Positions 53,288 to 61,545 of a DNA stretch of 64,000 nucleotides are shown one piece after another. Below the pieces are notes generated by a model. It was not told the origin of the DNA. It did not search any database and saw only the letters and a list, made by a program, of their open reading frames with translations. This DNA is from Oceanimonas doudoroffii (lineage in GTDB: Bacteria; Pseudomonadota; Gammaproteobacteria; Enterobacterales; Aeromonadaceae), in the NCBI RefSeq assembly GCF_002242685.1, contig NZ_NBIM01000001.1, positions 1,364,001 to 1,428,000 on the forward strand, in the 5' to 3' direction. The stretch's first letter is position 1, and each line of letters begins with the position of its first letter. A program made the translations under genes and the position numbers.

Positions 53288-53312
53288 ACTTCCCCCGATC
53301 ATCGGGGGAAGT
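53288..53312. terminator. Putative hairpin between convergent nitroreductase and GFA genes
   Basis: ACTTCCCCC (53288-53296) pairs with GGGGGAAGT (53304-53312) around 7 bases. T-runs are poor on both strands, so efficiency is doubtful. Confidence 0.55.
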
Positions 53313-53323
53313 TCGCGTTTATC

Positions 53324-53725
53324 TCATCGTTTCGGCAACCCGTCATTAATGTCTATGATCCTGCGGTCATAGAAAAAATGGGCCGTTGACTCAAAGCCAT
53401 CGGGCAAAGGGCCCGGGTTGCAGCGCTGGAACAACAGCTGAGACACCAGCTTCCATCCCATGGCATTGGTGTTATACATCACATCGCCACAATGCTTGCA
53501 AAAGATGCGCGTCATGCGCTTGCGAGGATGCTGAAATTCAATAACATCCTCCTTGCCTCGCGTAATGGCGACCTGGTCCGCTTGCCAGGCCAGCACCGAG
53601 TGGTACGGTACCTGCAGCAGCTCACGGCAATCCTCACAATGACAGTAGCCATGTACCTTCGGCTGCCCCGTCATGGTGACTTCTACCGCCTCACAGTCAC
53701 AATGGATGGTATGCATGTGGCTCAT
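53324..53725 (-). CDS. GFA-family zinc protein (glutathione-dependent formaldehyde-activating-like)
   Basis: Small protein of 133 residues with the GFA cysteine pattern: Cys9, Cys11, Cys28, Cys30, Cys33, and Cys76, Cys79, which bind two zinc ions. The family adds glutathione to formaldehyde in one founding member, but most members have no proven role. The frame opens 18 bases earlier; the ATG at 53725 lies six bases after GGAGGG. It is the last gene of the run mdaB-like, cupin, AhpD-like, GFA, all divergent from the HxlR regulator. Confidence 0.8.
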   Translation of the reverse strand: MSHMHTIHCDCEAVEVTMTGQPKVHGYCHCEDCRELLQVPYHSVLAWQADQVAITRGKEDVIEFQHPRKRMTRIFCKHCGDVMYNTNAMGWKLVSQLLFQRCNPGPLPDGFESTAHFFYDRRIIDINDGLPKR

Positions 53726-53774
53726 CATTTTCCCTCCACTCACGGGTTATCGCTGGTTGCTCACACCAAGGCCT

Positions 53775-54332
53775 TCAGCGCTCGGCCGGATGAGTCCATG
53801 CGTAGGGTTGCATTGCCGCATCCACCTCGGTGTGCGTCAGCGCATTGGTAAAGTTGGAAATCAGCTTTGAGGCCAGTCCGGTCAGGACTTCAAGCGCCTG
53901 CCGACGGGTGAAGCCGGCGTCCAGAAATGCCTGCAGTTGCTCGTCCCCGATATGCCCGCGTTGATCCAGCAGCGCTTTGGTAAAGTCATGCAGCGCCTGC
54001 AAACGCGCATCGGGAATACGGGTGCCTTCGCGCAACGCCTCAATCACCTCTTCCGGCATGCCTGCCGATTTCATCATCCAGGTATGGCCGGGCACGCAAT
54101 AGTGGCAGTTGTTTTCAAAGTTGGAGGTCATAAAGACCACCTGCTGCTCCAGGGGAGTCAGGGTGGTCTTTTTCATAAACAATGAAAAAGTCGTGTTGTA
54201 GGCCTCATAGGTCGCCGGCGCTTCCGCCAGAATTTTGTGCAGGTTGGGGATCATGCCGAATCCTTTTTTTGACTCTTCCATCAGTGGCTTGGACTCTGCC
54301 GGCGCGGTATCAATTTCATAGTACTCAAACAT
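53775..54332 (-). CDS. Carboxymuconolactone decarboxylase / AhpD-like protein
   Basis: Protein of 185 residues with the redox motif Cys76-x-x-Cys79 followed by His83 (NNCHYCVPGH), as in AhpD-type alkylhydroperoxidases, and the preceding EQQVVFMTSNFEN helix. It probably acts as a thiol-dependent peroxidase or redox relay in the cytosol. It fits a redox-stress role with its neighbours. The decarboxylase name reflects family only; the catalytic cysteines mark the peroxidase branch. Confidence 0.83.
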   Translation of the reverse strand: MFEYYEIDTAPAESKPLMEESKKGFGMIPNLHKILAEAPATYEAYNTTFSLFMKKTTLTPLEQQVVFMTSNFENNCHYCVPGHTWMMKSAGMPEEVIEALREGTRIPDARLQALHDFTKALLDQRGHIGDEQLQAFLDAGFTRRQALEVLTGLASKLISNFTNALTHTEVDAAMQPYAWTHPAER

Positions 54333-54388
54333 AACAACACCTCTACTGATAACAGACGTTTATAACGGTTGCACAACCACGATATTGT

Positions 54389-54754
54389 TCAGTGCTTTTC
54401 TTCCACTATGATGGCCACAACGGGGGTATCGCCCACGTTCGTTACCTGATGAACCCAGGCTTGATGCCACATCACGTGACCGTCCGGGATCTCCGCCTCA
54501 AACACCTCCCCTTGCTCATCGATTCGAATTTTTCCACCGGACTGAAAGTAGACGGTTTCATTATTGTGTCGATGAATGGTGTCGGCTTCCCCAGGCTCCA
54601 GCTCCATCCTGAGCACCATGACACTGTCATTTTCAAATATCAGTTCATACTGCTCCGGCGAGGCGATATGGGCCGCCTCCTGGGCGCCGGCCACCGAAAC
54701 GAGGCCGGCCAGCGCGATGGCTCCAACGATAACTCTGCTCAATACCTTGTTCAT
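54389..54754 (-). CDS. Exported single-domain cupin
   Basis: Protein of 121 residues with a signal peptide (VLSRVIVGAIALAGLVSVAGA, cleavage near residue 24) and one cupin domain. The metal site is probably His61, His63 and Glu66 (HRHNNETV) with His102 (WVHQV). It is periplasmic and may bind metal or a small ligand; enzyme activity cannot be predicted. The frame opens 78 bases upstream, but the ATG at 54754 gives the signal peptide. Same transcript as the MdaB-like gene (19-base gap). Confidence 0.75.
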   Translation of the reverse strand: MNKVLSRVIVGAIALAGLVSVAGAQEAAHIASPEQYELIFENDSVMVLRMELEPGEADTIHRHNNETVYFQSGGKIRIDEQGEVFEAEIPDGHVMWHQAWVHQVTNVGDTPVVAIIVEEKH

Positions 54755-54773
54755 GGCTTTTGCCTCTCGTTTA

Positions 54774-55358
54774 TCAGAAGTGCGCGTCAATGTGCTGCTG
54801 GAAACGCTCAAAGTCTTGTTCGACACTGGCATTCTTCATCACGTCGAAACAGGCAAAGGTCGGCAGCGGCTCCATGGCAAAGAAGCGGAAGTTCATGTGC
54901 ATCGGGAAAAACAGATCATCCACACTCTTGCCCTGGAACAGGTACTCGCTTTCGTCGTTAAAGGATTCTGCGGGCGCGTTGAAGGTCAGTGACAACATGT
55001 ATTTCTTGCCCTGCAGCGTGCCGCCGGCACCGTAGTTTTCCTTGGGCGCATCCTGGTGGCGGCCATCCCCGTTGCACAGGGCCCCGCCCATGCCGGCGGT
55101 GTAGACCTCATCCATGTATTTCTTGAAGGACCAGGGCACCATCATCCAGTTAACCGGGGACTGCAGCAAAATGATGTCGGCCCACTGATGATTTTCCAGC
55201 TCCAGCTCTACCTGCCACTCATCGTCCACAGTCACAATGCGGGTACTATGGCCCTTGGCACGGATCAGTTCGTCGGCCAGTTGGGTCAGGGAGCGGTTCA
55301 ATCGGCCCTGTGCAAAGGGATAGTGGCGGTGGGCATTGATGATCAGCACATTACTCAT
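54774..55358 (-). CDS. MdaB-like NADPH:quinone oxidoreductase
   Basis: Flavodoxin-fold FAD/NADPH quinone reductase of 194 residues. It has the flavin loop [19 protein letters not shown], the conserved [22 protein letters not shown] segment and [18 protein letters not shown]. This pattern belongs to MdaB. It reduces quinones by two electrons and so avoids radical formation. It is first of the four-gene run toward GFA and is divergent from the HxlR gene, whose operators lie directly upstream. Confidence 0.86.
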   Translation of the reverse strand: MSNVLIINAHRHYPFAQGRLNRSLTQLADELIRAKGHSTRIVTVDDEWQVELELENHQWADIILLQSPVNWMMVPWSFKKYMDEVYTAGMGGALCNGDGRHQDAPKENYGAGGTLQGKKYMLSLTFNAPAESFNDESEYLFQGKSVDDLFFPMHMNFRFFAMEPLPTFACFDVMKNASVEQDFERFQQHIDAHF

Positions 55359-55383
55359 GGTGTCGTCTCCTGGGTAAGTTTAT

Positions 55384-55454
55384 GGTAACTTTTGCTTACC
55401 AGGTGTATTATGGTTACCTTGAAGCTCGGTTCAATTAGTTAACTTTTGGTAACC
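55384..55454. promoter_or_regulatory. Pair of HxlR operators between MdaB-like and hxlR genes
   Basis: Two similar 17-base elements: GGTAACTTTTGCTTACC (55384-55400) and GTTAACTTTTGGTAACC (55438-55454), each an imperfect palindrome around a T-rich centre. Their centres are 54 bases apart, close to five helical turns. A further half-site GGTTACC is at 55412-55418. The spacing favours cooperative binding and control of both divergent genes. Confidence 0.72.
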
Positions 55455-55477
55455 TGGCGGGCTCAAAGGGGGTTAAA

Positions 55478-55834
55478 TTGGAAAGCATTGTAGAAACAGA
55501 TGGTTATGGCAGAAAAAAAGTTATCAATCCCTGCATGGAGCCCTGCGCCATCGAGAAAGGCATGCGCCTGATCGGAGGAAAGTGGACGGGATCCATCATC
55601 TACCACCTCAAGGATGGCCCGGTGCGCTTCAACGATCTGAACCGCATGCTGGGCGGCGCCAGCAAGAAGATGATTGATCAGCGCCTGAAGGAGCTGGAAA
55701 GCAGAGGCATGGTGGTCAGGCAGGTCTTGAGCGAACGCCCGCTGGCGGTGACCTACTCACTGACGGCGTTTGGACACAGTGCCCTGGACCTTCTTGAGCA
55801 ATTACGCGTGTGGTCGGAAGTGCACGAGCTGTAA
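55478..55834 (+). CDS. HxlR-family redox-responsive regulator
   Basis: Winged-helix regulator of 118 residues. Cys19 and Cys23 (NPCMEPCAIEKG) lie just before the HTH (MRLIGGKWTGSIIYHL; FNDLNRMLGGASKKMIDQRLKELE). Conserved Cys at this position senses quinones or electrophiles in QorR/YodB/HypR-type proteins. It probably represses the divergent mdaB-like run and itself through the operator pair. A bidirectional terminator follows. Confidence 0.88.
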   Translation: MESIVETDGYGRKKVINPCMEPCAIEKGMRLIGGKWTGSIIYHLKDGPVRFNDLNRMLGGASKKMIDQRLKELESRGMVVRQVLSERPLAVTYSLTAFGHSALDLLEQLRVWSEVHEL

Positions 55835-55847
55835 TGCCGCAGATAAA

Positions 55848-55885
55848 AAAGGCCGGTGATGAATAATGATTCATCACCGGCCTTT
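55848..55885. terminator. Bidirectional terminator between hxlR and ABM genes
   Basis: A 17-bp perfect stem (55848-55864 with 55869-55885) and a 4-base loop, flanked by A6 and TTT. It serves both convergent genes. Confidence 0.93.
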
Positions 55886-55907
55886 GCACAGCCATCACTA
55901 GAAAGCG

Positions 55908-56219
55908 TTAAGCGCTTGCCCCCAGTACCTTGATGCTGACCTCTTCCACCAGGGAGCTGACCGCCTCCTGATAGCTTTTCATGTGTGGGGTTGCCAGGTG
56001 CGCATCCAGGTGCGCCACCGACGCCCATTGCTCCATCACGACAAGGGTGTCTTTACCAAGTGTTTCCTGAATCGGAATGTCGGTGGCAACATGCTCGACC
56101 GGCGCATATTCAAGGCAACCCTCTTCATCCAGCACCGCGGGCCGAATGCGCAGCAGCTCACTCAGCACCTTTTCCCGTTGCCCCGCCTTTGCATTGATGG
56201 TGGCAATGACATAAATCAT
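55908..56219 (-). CDS. ABM-domain monooxygenase (YgiN-like)
   Basis: Small protein of 103 residues with the antibiotic biosynthesis monooxygenase fold (IYVIATINAKAGQREKVLSEL; EQWASVAHLDAHLATPH). YgiN of E. coli is a quinol monooxygenase partnered by MdaB, which fits the MdaB-like gene nearby. Last of the run MFS-LLM-AKR-MDR-OYE-ABM. The frame opens 276 bases earlier inside the OYE gene; the ATG at 56219 follows AGGAGACG. Confidence 0.82.
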   Translation of the reverse strand: MIYVIATINAKAGQREKVLSELLRIRPAVLDEEGCLEYAPVEHVATDIPIQETLGKDTLVVMEQWASVAHLDAHLATPHMKSYQEAVSSLVEEVSIKVLGASA

Positions 56220-56289
56220 GTTATTCGTCTCCTTGGCACAAGCAGCTTGTGCATCACAACCAACAGGAGCCGAAGCTCCCGCCTTGATA

Positions 56290-57372
56290 TCAGGCTTCCG
56301 CCAGCGCTTCCAGGGTGGGGTAATCGTTATAACCCTCGGCCCCCTGGCTGTAAAAGGTGGTCGGGTCGGGCTCATTGAGCTCGGCACCGGCCTGCAGACG
56401 CTCCACCAGATCCGGGTTGGCAATAAAGGGCACGCCAAAGGCAATACCCTGTGCCTGACCGGATTGAACGGCGGCATTGGCTTCCTCGCCGTCATAACCC
56501 ATGTTCAGGATCAGGTTGCCCCGATAGTGTTCACGGGCGGGGGTGACCACATCGCCTTGCTGCTCGCCAAGCACGTCGCCGCGCATCAGGTGCAGATAGG
56601 CCAGGTTGTAGTCATTCAGGCGCTGCGCCATCCAGGTGATCAAGCCGACCGGATCGCTGTCTTTCATGCTGTTGAAGCTGTTCAGCGGCGACAGACGCAC
56701 ACCCACCCGCTCACTGCCCCAGACGCCCACGACGGCATCCAGCACTTCCAGCAGCAGTCGGGCACGATTTTCTATCGGACCACCATAAGGGCCGGTGCGC
56801 TGATTGCCGCCGTCACGCAGGAACTGATCCAGCAGATACCCATTGGCACCGTGCACTTCCACGCCATCAAAACCGGCGCGTTTGGCATTTTCGGCGGCGA
56901 TTTTAAACCCTTCAACAATGGCCGGAATCTCGTCATCGCGCAGTTCACGGGGCACGGTGTAGGCCTTTTTCCCTTCCGGGGTATGCACTTCATCATTGGT
57001 GATGGCTACCGCACTGGGGGCCACCGGCACCCGGCCTTCATTGAGCAGCGGGTGACAGGCACGACCACCGTGCCAGATTTGCAGAAAAATCTTGCCGCCG
57101 CGGGCGTGCACGGCGTCGGTAACCTTTTTCCAGCCGGCCACCTGGGCGTCAGAATAGATGCCCGGCTCACGCCAGAACGCCGAGTTGCCTTCCATCACCA
57201 TGGTCGCTTCGGCAATCAGCAGGCCGGCGGACGCACGCTGGGCATAATGCTCCACGATCAGGTCGGTAGGAACATGGTCGGCATCGGCGCGAATACGGGT
57301 CAGCGGGGCCATCAGCACCCGGTTGTTCAGTTCAACGGCACCAAGCCGAATCGGCGTAAAGAGATCTGTCAT
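56290..57372 (-). CDS. Old yellow enzyme-family ene-reductase (NemA-like)
   Basis: FMN TIM-barrel ene-reductase of 360 residues. Substrate-binding His174 and Asn177 with proton donor Tyr179 (VEVHGANGYLLDQF) are present; LTRIRAD and FLQIWHGGR are FMN-site motifs. It reduces activated C=C bonds of enones and N-ethylmaleimide with NAD(P)H. The frame opens 126 bases earlier; the ATG at 57372 lies after GAGG at good spacing. A 138-base gap separates it from the MDR gene, and 70 bases from the ABM gene. Confidence 0.9.
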   Translation of the reverse strand: MTDLFTPIRLGAVELNNRVLMAPLTRIRADADHVPTDLIVEHYAQRASAGLLIAEATMVMEGNSAFWREPGIYSDAQVAGWKKVTDAVHARGGKIFLQIWHGGRACHPLLNEGRVPVAPSAVAITNDEVHTPEGKKAYTVPRELRDDEIPAIVEGFKIAAENAKRAGFDGVEVHGANGYLLDQFLRDGGNQRTGPYGGPIENRARLLLEVLDAVVGVWGSERVGVRLSPLNSFNSMKDSDPVGLITWMAQRLNDYNLAYLHLMRGDVLGEQQGDVVTPAREHYRGNLILNMGYDGEEANAAVQSGQAQGIAFGVPFIANPDLVERLQAGAELNEPDPTTFYSQGAEGYNDYPTLEALAEA

Positions 57373-57510
57373 TGGAATCCTCGCTATCGTTACAGGCAGG
57401 TTCTGCCTGCCAAAGGCACGGCCATATTGCGCCAGAACCTGCCTCGACTGTGTAGTCATGTCGGCTTTGGAACCATCATGAATGAAAGTTGAAGCCAAAG
57501 CCGATGTTAC

Positions 57511-58500
57511 TTAGCCCAGCTCAATACCGTATTTCAGGGCCTTGCGATGGCTCTTGAACTCCAACAGGGCAGCATCAAGGCGCTCAAAAGGTTCAACCAG
57601 CATGTCGGGGCCTTTCAGGCCGCCCTGATACTGCTGGTGCAGCAGTCGCTCGCCTTCACGGGCAAAGCGTTGCCACTGGGCCTCGGAGCCGGTGCCATGA
57701 AGGGCATTGAGCGCCACTTCGTGCTGTGAAATCGCCGTGGAGAACAACGGCACCACGGCCTTTTCCAATCGACCCATAATGCAGATGAGGTGGCCATTGG
57801 CTTCAACGTAAGAGGCCAGTGTTTCGGCATGGGCCGCTCCCACGGTGTCGAATACCGCGAAATAGCGCGCTTCAAGCTGGCTGGCCGACTCCACACAACG
57901 ATGGGCGCCCAGCTCCATCAGGCTGTCATGTCTGGCACCGGAGGCGATGACGGTGATATGAAAGCCACGGGCCCTGGCCAGCTGGACCAATATACGACCA
58001 ACGGCGCCAGAGGCGCCGGTAATCAGGATCTCTGCATCCAGTGGTGTTGGAATTTTCTCAATGGCCTGCCAGGCCGTCATCACCGGGCAGGGAAAGGCAG
58101 CGGCCTCACTCCAGGACATCCGTTCGGGCATGCGCATGATGGTGCGGGCATCAATGGCGGTATATTCGGCAAAGCTGCCATTTCGAAGCAGGGACTGGTG
58201 GTAACACACCGGTACTCCCAGCCAGTGGCGCAGCGATTCATCGCCAACCGCCACGACCACACCGGCGCCATCAACGCCGGGAATGTGCCCGTCGGACCAC
58301 TGCTCTCCCAGTGCGGCATCAATGAATTTCCAGTCGACCGGGTTCAGGCCGATCGCCTTGTTGGCGATCAGAACGTCCCCCGGACCAGGATCGGGCATGG
58401 CCTGAGTGGCAAGGGAGATGGCACGTTCGGATTTGGCCCAGATCCAGGCCTGCATGCTGTCGGGCAAGGATTCCATCGTGATCATGTGATTCAGTCCCAT
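57511..58500 (-). CDS. MDR-superfamily zinc-independent oxidoreductase (quinone reductase-like)
   Basis: Medium-chain dehydrogenase/reductase of 329 residues: the N-terminal GroES-like domain with GLNPVDWKFID, then the Rossmann domain with ITGASGAVGRILVQLA for NADPH. No zinc ligands of the alcohol dehydrogenase type are visible, so it is a quinone or enone reductase. Its first ATG (58500) overlaps the aldo/keto reductase stop by 10 bases; ATGs at 58485 and 58476 are alternatives. Substrate unknown. Confidence 0.82.
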   Translation of the reverse strand: MGLNHMITMESLPDSMQAWIWAKSERAISLATQAMPDPGPGDVLIANKAIGLNPVDWKFIDAALGEQWSDGHIPGVDGAGVVVAVGDESLRHWLGVPVCYHQSLLRNGSFAEYTAIDARTIMRMPERMSWSEAAAFPCPVMTAWQAIEKIPTPLDAEILITGASGAVGRILVQLARARGFHITVIASGARHDSLMELGAHRCVESASQLEARYFAVFDTVGAAHAETLASYVEANGHLICIMGRLEKAVVPLFSTAISQHEVALNALHGTGSEAQWQRFAREGERLLHQQYQGGLKGPDMLVEPFERLDAALLEFKSHRKALKYGIELG

Positions 58501-59294
58501 TGCGGTGCAAAGTCAGGGTTGGCAATGCGCTCGCCTTGCTCAAGGGAAGCGATGTCGGCCATGTCGTCGTCGTTCAGCTCCAGGCGCAGGGCGTTCAGGT
58601 TGGTTTCCAGATTCACCCGCTTGGTGGAGGAAGGAATGGTGACCAGCCCCTGCTGCAGTTGCCAGGCCAGCACCACCTCGGCCACCGACACCTCATGGCG
58701 CTCGGCAATGCGTTGCAGCACGTCGTCTTTCATTACCTTGCCAACGGCCAGGGGCATATAGCCGGTCACCTGAATGTTGCGGGACTGGCAGTGCTCGATA
58801 ACACGGCGGTTTTGCAGGTAGGGGTGCACCTCGACCTGGTTGGTCAGAATGCTGCCCTCGCCCAGGATCTCAATGGCCTGATCCAGCTGTGCATTGGTAA
58901 AGTTGGACACACCGATAAACCGGGTCAGCCCGCGGCGCTGGGCCTCGGCCAGCTGCGGCAGATAAGTGTCCATGGCCACCTTGCCGCTGACTTCCGGCCA
59001 GTGGATCAGCAACAGATCAACGGCCTCTACCTGAAGCTTGCGCAGGCTTTCTTCCACGCTGGGAATAAAAGCATCTTCACCCAGGTTTTCCAGCCACACC
59101 TTGGTGGTCAGGAAGAGCTCATTCCGGGCAATGCCGCTGTCGGCAATCGCCTGGCCCACTTCGGCTTCATTACCGTAAATCTGTGCGGTATCGATATGAC
59201 GAAACCCGGTCTCCAGCGCCATGCTGACCGCGTTGTAGGCATCATCCCCTTCCAGACGAAAGGTTCCCATTCCCAGAGAAGGCATCATATTCAT
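58491..59294 (-). CDS. Aldo/keto reductase (DkgB-like)
   Basis: NADPH-dependent carbonyl reductase of 267 residues with the full catalytic tetrad: Asp35 and Tyr40 (HIDTAQIYGNE), Lys65 (TTKVWLEN) and His98 (LIHWPE). C-terminal IPSSTKRVNLETN binds NADPH. It reduces reactive aldehydes such as methylglyoxal in its relatives. The frame opens with TTG nine bases earlier; ATG 59294 with AGGAG is preferred. It lies 15 bases after the LLM gene. Confidence 0.9.
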   Translation of the reverse strand: MNMMPSLGMGTFRLEGDDAYNAVSMALETGFRHIDTAQIYGNEAEVGQAIADSGIARNELFLTTKVWLENLGEDAFIPSVEESLRKLQVEAVDLLLIHWPEVSGKVAMDTYLPQLAEAQRRGLTRFIGVSNFTNAQLDQAIEILGEGSILTNQVEVHPYLQNRRVIEHCQSRNIQVTGYMPLAVGKVMKDDVLQRIAERHEVSVAEVVLAWQLQQGLVTIPSSTKRVNLETNLNALRLELNDDDMADIASLEQGERIANPDFAPQWD

Positions 59295-59309
59295 TACGGG
59301 CAACTCCTG

Positions 59310-60227
59310 TTATTGCGAGTGAAACAGCGGCAAAACACGCTCGCCGATGTCGTGAAAAGTGTTATCCAGTGGTCGTTGATTGCGGCGCACATGCAGACCG
59401 ATGTGATCCACCCCGGCGGATTTCATGTCTTCCAGTTCCTTGATCAGGCCGTTAATGCCGGTGCTGATGCCGAAGTGGTGTCGCCGTATGGGGGCGTCCA
59501 CATCCCCGACCAGATCCAGGTGAATAAAGCTGATGTAGGGCTTGTCTCCCGCAACGCGGCGCCAGAGCTCAACCCGTTTGACGTGATCCTGCGGCGTGCC
59601 CGGATAGGCCAGCCAGCCCTGCATATGCTCACCCACCCAGGCGGGGCTTTGTTGTGCCAGTCCGGCCACCAGCAAGGGCGGCTGGGGCGCCCTGGGCAGC
59701 ACCTCCATGCCGCTTGCCAGCGCGCCGTCCTGGTCGCCACGAAGCACGCTCACGGCGTCGCGAAAGCGCTCACCCCGGCCGGGAAAGTCCACCCCGAAAA
59801 TCGGGTATTCACTGGGGCGGTCACCGCTGGCCACCCCCAGCAACAGGCGATCGCCGCTCAGTGCCTGGACTGTGGCGGCGGCCTTGCGTACCAGCCAGGG
59901 CTGGCGCAGCGGCAGCACCACGGCGGCGGTGCCCAGCAGAATCTGCTGCGTGTGTGAGGCCAGGTAGCCCAGGTAGGTAAAGGTTTCGAACACCTGGGCG
60001 GCATCACCGAATTTCGGGTCGTACAGGGGCACATCGCGCACCCAGGCCGCTCTAAATCCCAGTTGATCGGCCAGCCGAATCAGTTCGGCGTGTCGTTGCA
60101 TGTCCGGCACACCAAAAGGGCGGCCATCCTGCCGACGGCGCGTGTCGCCCTCGGCAGACCAGTCATTGTCGAGGGGCAGTTCCAGTCCGATGGAAAAACC
60201 GCCTTGGGTCAGTTTTTCAATGCTCAT
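59310..60227 (-). CDS. LLM-class (luciferase-like) flavin oxidoreductase
   Basis: TIM-barrel flavoprotein of 305 residues related to bacterial luciferase and alkane monooxygenases (FRAAWVRDVPLYDPKFGDAAQVFE; LLLGVASGDRPSEYPIFGVDF; VLRGDQDG). It probably uses FMNH2 or F420 and O2, but the substrate is not predictable. A hairpin at 60241-60261 sits just upstream of its ribosome site. It belongs to the MFS-LLM-AKR-MDR-OYE-ABM run. Confidence 0.8.
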   Translation of the reverse strand: MSIEKLTQGGFSIGLELPLDNDWSAEGDTRRRQDGRPFGVPDMQRHAELIRLADQLGFRAAWVRDVPLYDPKFGDAAQVFETFTYLGYLASHTQQILLGTAAVVLPLRQPWLVRKAAATVQALSGDRLLLGVASGDRPSEYPIFGVDFPGRGERFRDAVSVLRGDQDGALASGMEVLPRAPQPPLLVAGLAQQSPAWVGEHMQGWLAYPGTPQDHVKRVELWRRVAGDKPYISFIHLDLVGDVDAPIRRHHFGISTGINGLIKELEDMKSAGVDHIGLHVRRNQRPLDNTFHDIGERVLPLFHSQ

Positions 60228-60240
60228 TATAAAAACTCCC

Positions 60241-60261
60241 GGGCGAAGCCTGGCTTCGCCC
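60241..60261 (-). terminator. Hairpin between MFS and LLM genes, possible attenuator
   Basis: GGGCGAAG (60241-60248) pairs with CTTCGCCC (60254-60261) with a 5-base loop. On the minus strand it is followed by CGGGAGTTTTTATAATG, so the T-run coincides with the LLM ribosome site. It could act as a partial terminator that lowers expression of the downstream genes. Confidence 0.6.
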
Positions 60262-60278
60262 TTGTTTACATTTCAGTC

Positions 60279-61454
60279 TCAGGCGGCTCGTGCCTCGGCA
60301 CGCTTGTCGAGGGAGCCGGAAAAGCGGGTCAGCACCAGTGCCAGCAGCACGATCAGGGCGCCAATCCAGGCGGTGTCCATCAGCGACATGCCTTCGATAA
60401 TCACGCCACCCAGTACCGAACCAAAGGCAATACCCACGTTAAAGGCGGCGATGTTCAGGCCGGATGCCACATCCACTGCCTCGGGGGTGTATTTTTCGGC
60501 CAGTTGCACCACATACACCTGAAGCCCGGGCACATTACCGAAGGCGAACGCGCCCCAGACCAGAATGGTCAGCACCGCGGCCACCGGGTGTACGGCGGTA
60601 AAGGTGAAGACCAGCAGGATCAGCGCCAGCGCCGCAAAAATAATGTTCAGTGCCTTGATGGGGCCCAGGCGATCCGCCAGACGACCACCCCAGATATTGC
60701 CGATGGCCACCGATACGCCGTATACCAGCATGATGAGGCCGATGGCACCGGACTCGAAACCGGACACCTGCTCCAAAATCGGCGCCAAAAAGGTGAAGGC
60801 AGTAAAGGTGCCGCCATAGCCCACGGCGGTCATGGCATACACCAGCAGCAGGCGCGGCTGAGTCAGCACCTTAAGTTGCTGGGAAATACGCGCCGGCGGT
60901 GCCTGCTTGAGGTTTTTCGGTACCAGCAGGGCGCTGCCGATAAGGGCAATCAGGCCCAGTGCCGCCACCACCATGAAGGTGGCGCGCCAGCCGAAGCTTT
61001 GGCCGATCCAGGTGCCCAGGGGCACGCCGGTCACCAGGGCCACGGTCAGGCCGGTAAACATGATGGCAATGGCGCTGGCTTCCTTGTCTTTGCTCACCAG
61101 GCTGGTGGCAATGGTGGAGCCAATCGAGAAAAACACCCCGTGAGCCAGGCCGGTAAGAATGCGCGCCATGATCAGGGAGTTATAGCCCGGTGCCATCCAT
61201 GCCAGCAGGTTGCCGATCACAAACAGCGACATAATGACCATCAATACGTTTTTACGTTGCCAGCGTCCGGTCAGTGCGGTCAGCACAGGTGCGCCCACGG
61301 CCACACCAAGGGCATAAAGGCTGACCAGCAGGCCGGCCGATGGCAGGGATACACCCAGATCCTGGGCAATGGTGGGTACCAGTCCGACAATCACAAATTC
61401 GGTGGTACCGATTGCAAATGCGCTTAGGGTCAGCGCAAGAAGAGCAATAGGCAT
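60279..61454 (-). CDS. MFS exporter (DHA1, YdhP/AraJ-like)
   Basis: Permease of 391 residues with 12 predicted helices: ALTLSAFAIGTTEFVIVGLVP at the N terminus, ARILTGLAHGVFFSIGSTIATSLV in helices 4-5, and TGVPLGTWIGQSFGWRATF as motif C. It is a paralogue in type of the MFS gene at 44480. It is the first gene of the run and divergent from a LysR gene, its likely regulator. Probably exports a small organic molecule or a detoxified product. Confidence 0.88.
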   Translation of the reverse strand: MPIALLALTLSAFAIGTTEFVIVGLVPTIAQDLGVSLPSAGLLVSLYALGVAVGAPVLTALTGRWQRKNVLMVIMSLFVIGNLLAWMAPGYNSLIMARILTGLAHGVFFSIGSTIATSLVSKDKEASAIAIMFTGLTVALVTGVPLGTWIGQSFGWRATFMVVAALGLIALIGSALLVPKNLKQAPPARISQQLKVLTQPRLLLVYAMTAVGYGGTFTAFTFLAPILEQVSGFESGAIGLIMLVYGVSVAIGNIWGGRLADRLGPIKALNIIFAALALILLVFTFTAVHPVAAVLTILVWGAFAFGNVPGLQVYVVQLAEKYTPEAVDVASGLNIAAFNVGIAFGSVLGGVIIEGMSLMDTAWIGALIVLLALVLTRFSGSLDKRAEARAA

Positions 61455-61545
61455 AACAGTCTCCGCTATGAGTTAGGTTGCTGCGAAGTATGCCCACTGG
61501 TATCTTTTACAAAAACAGCACCATCAACAAAATACCTTTGCAAAA

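Noticed and set aside
58500..59957. Open frame of 485 codons on the plus strand
   Set aside because: Covers the aldo/keto reductase and LLM genes in antisense; those have full catalytic motifs on the minus strand.
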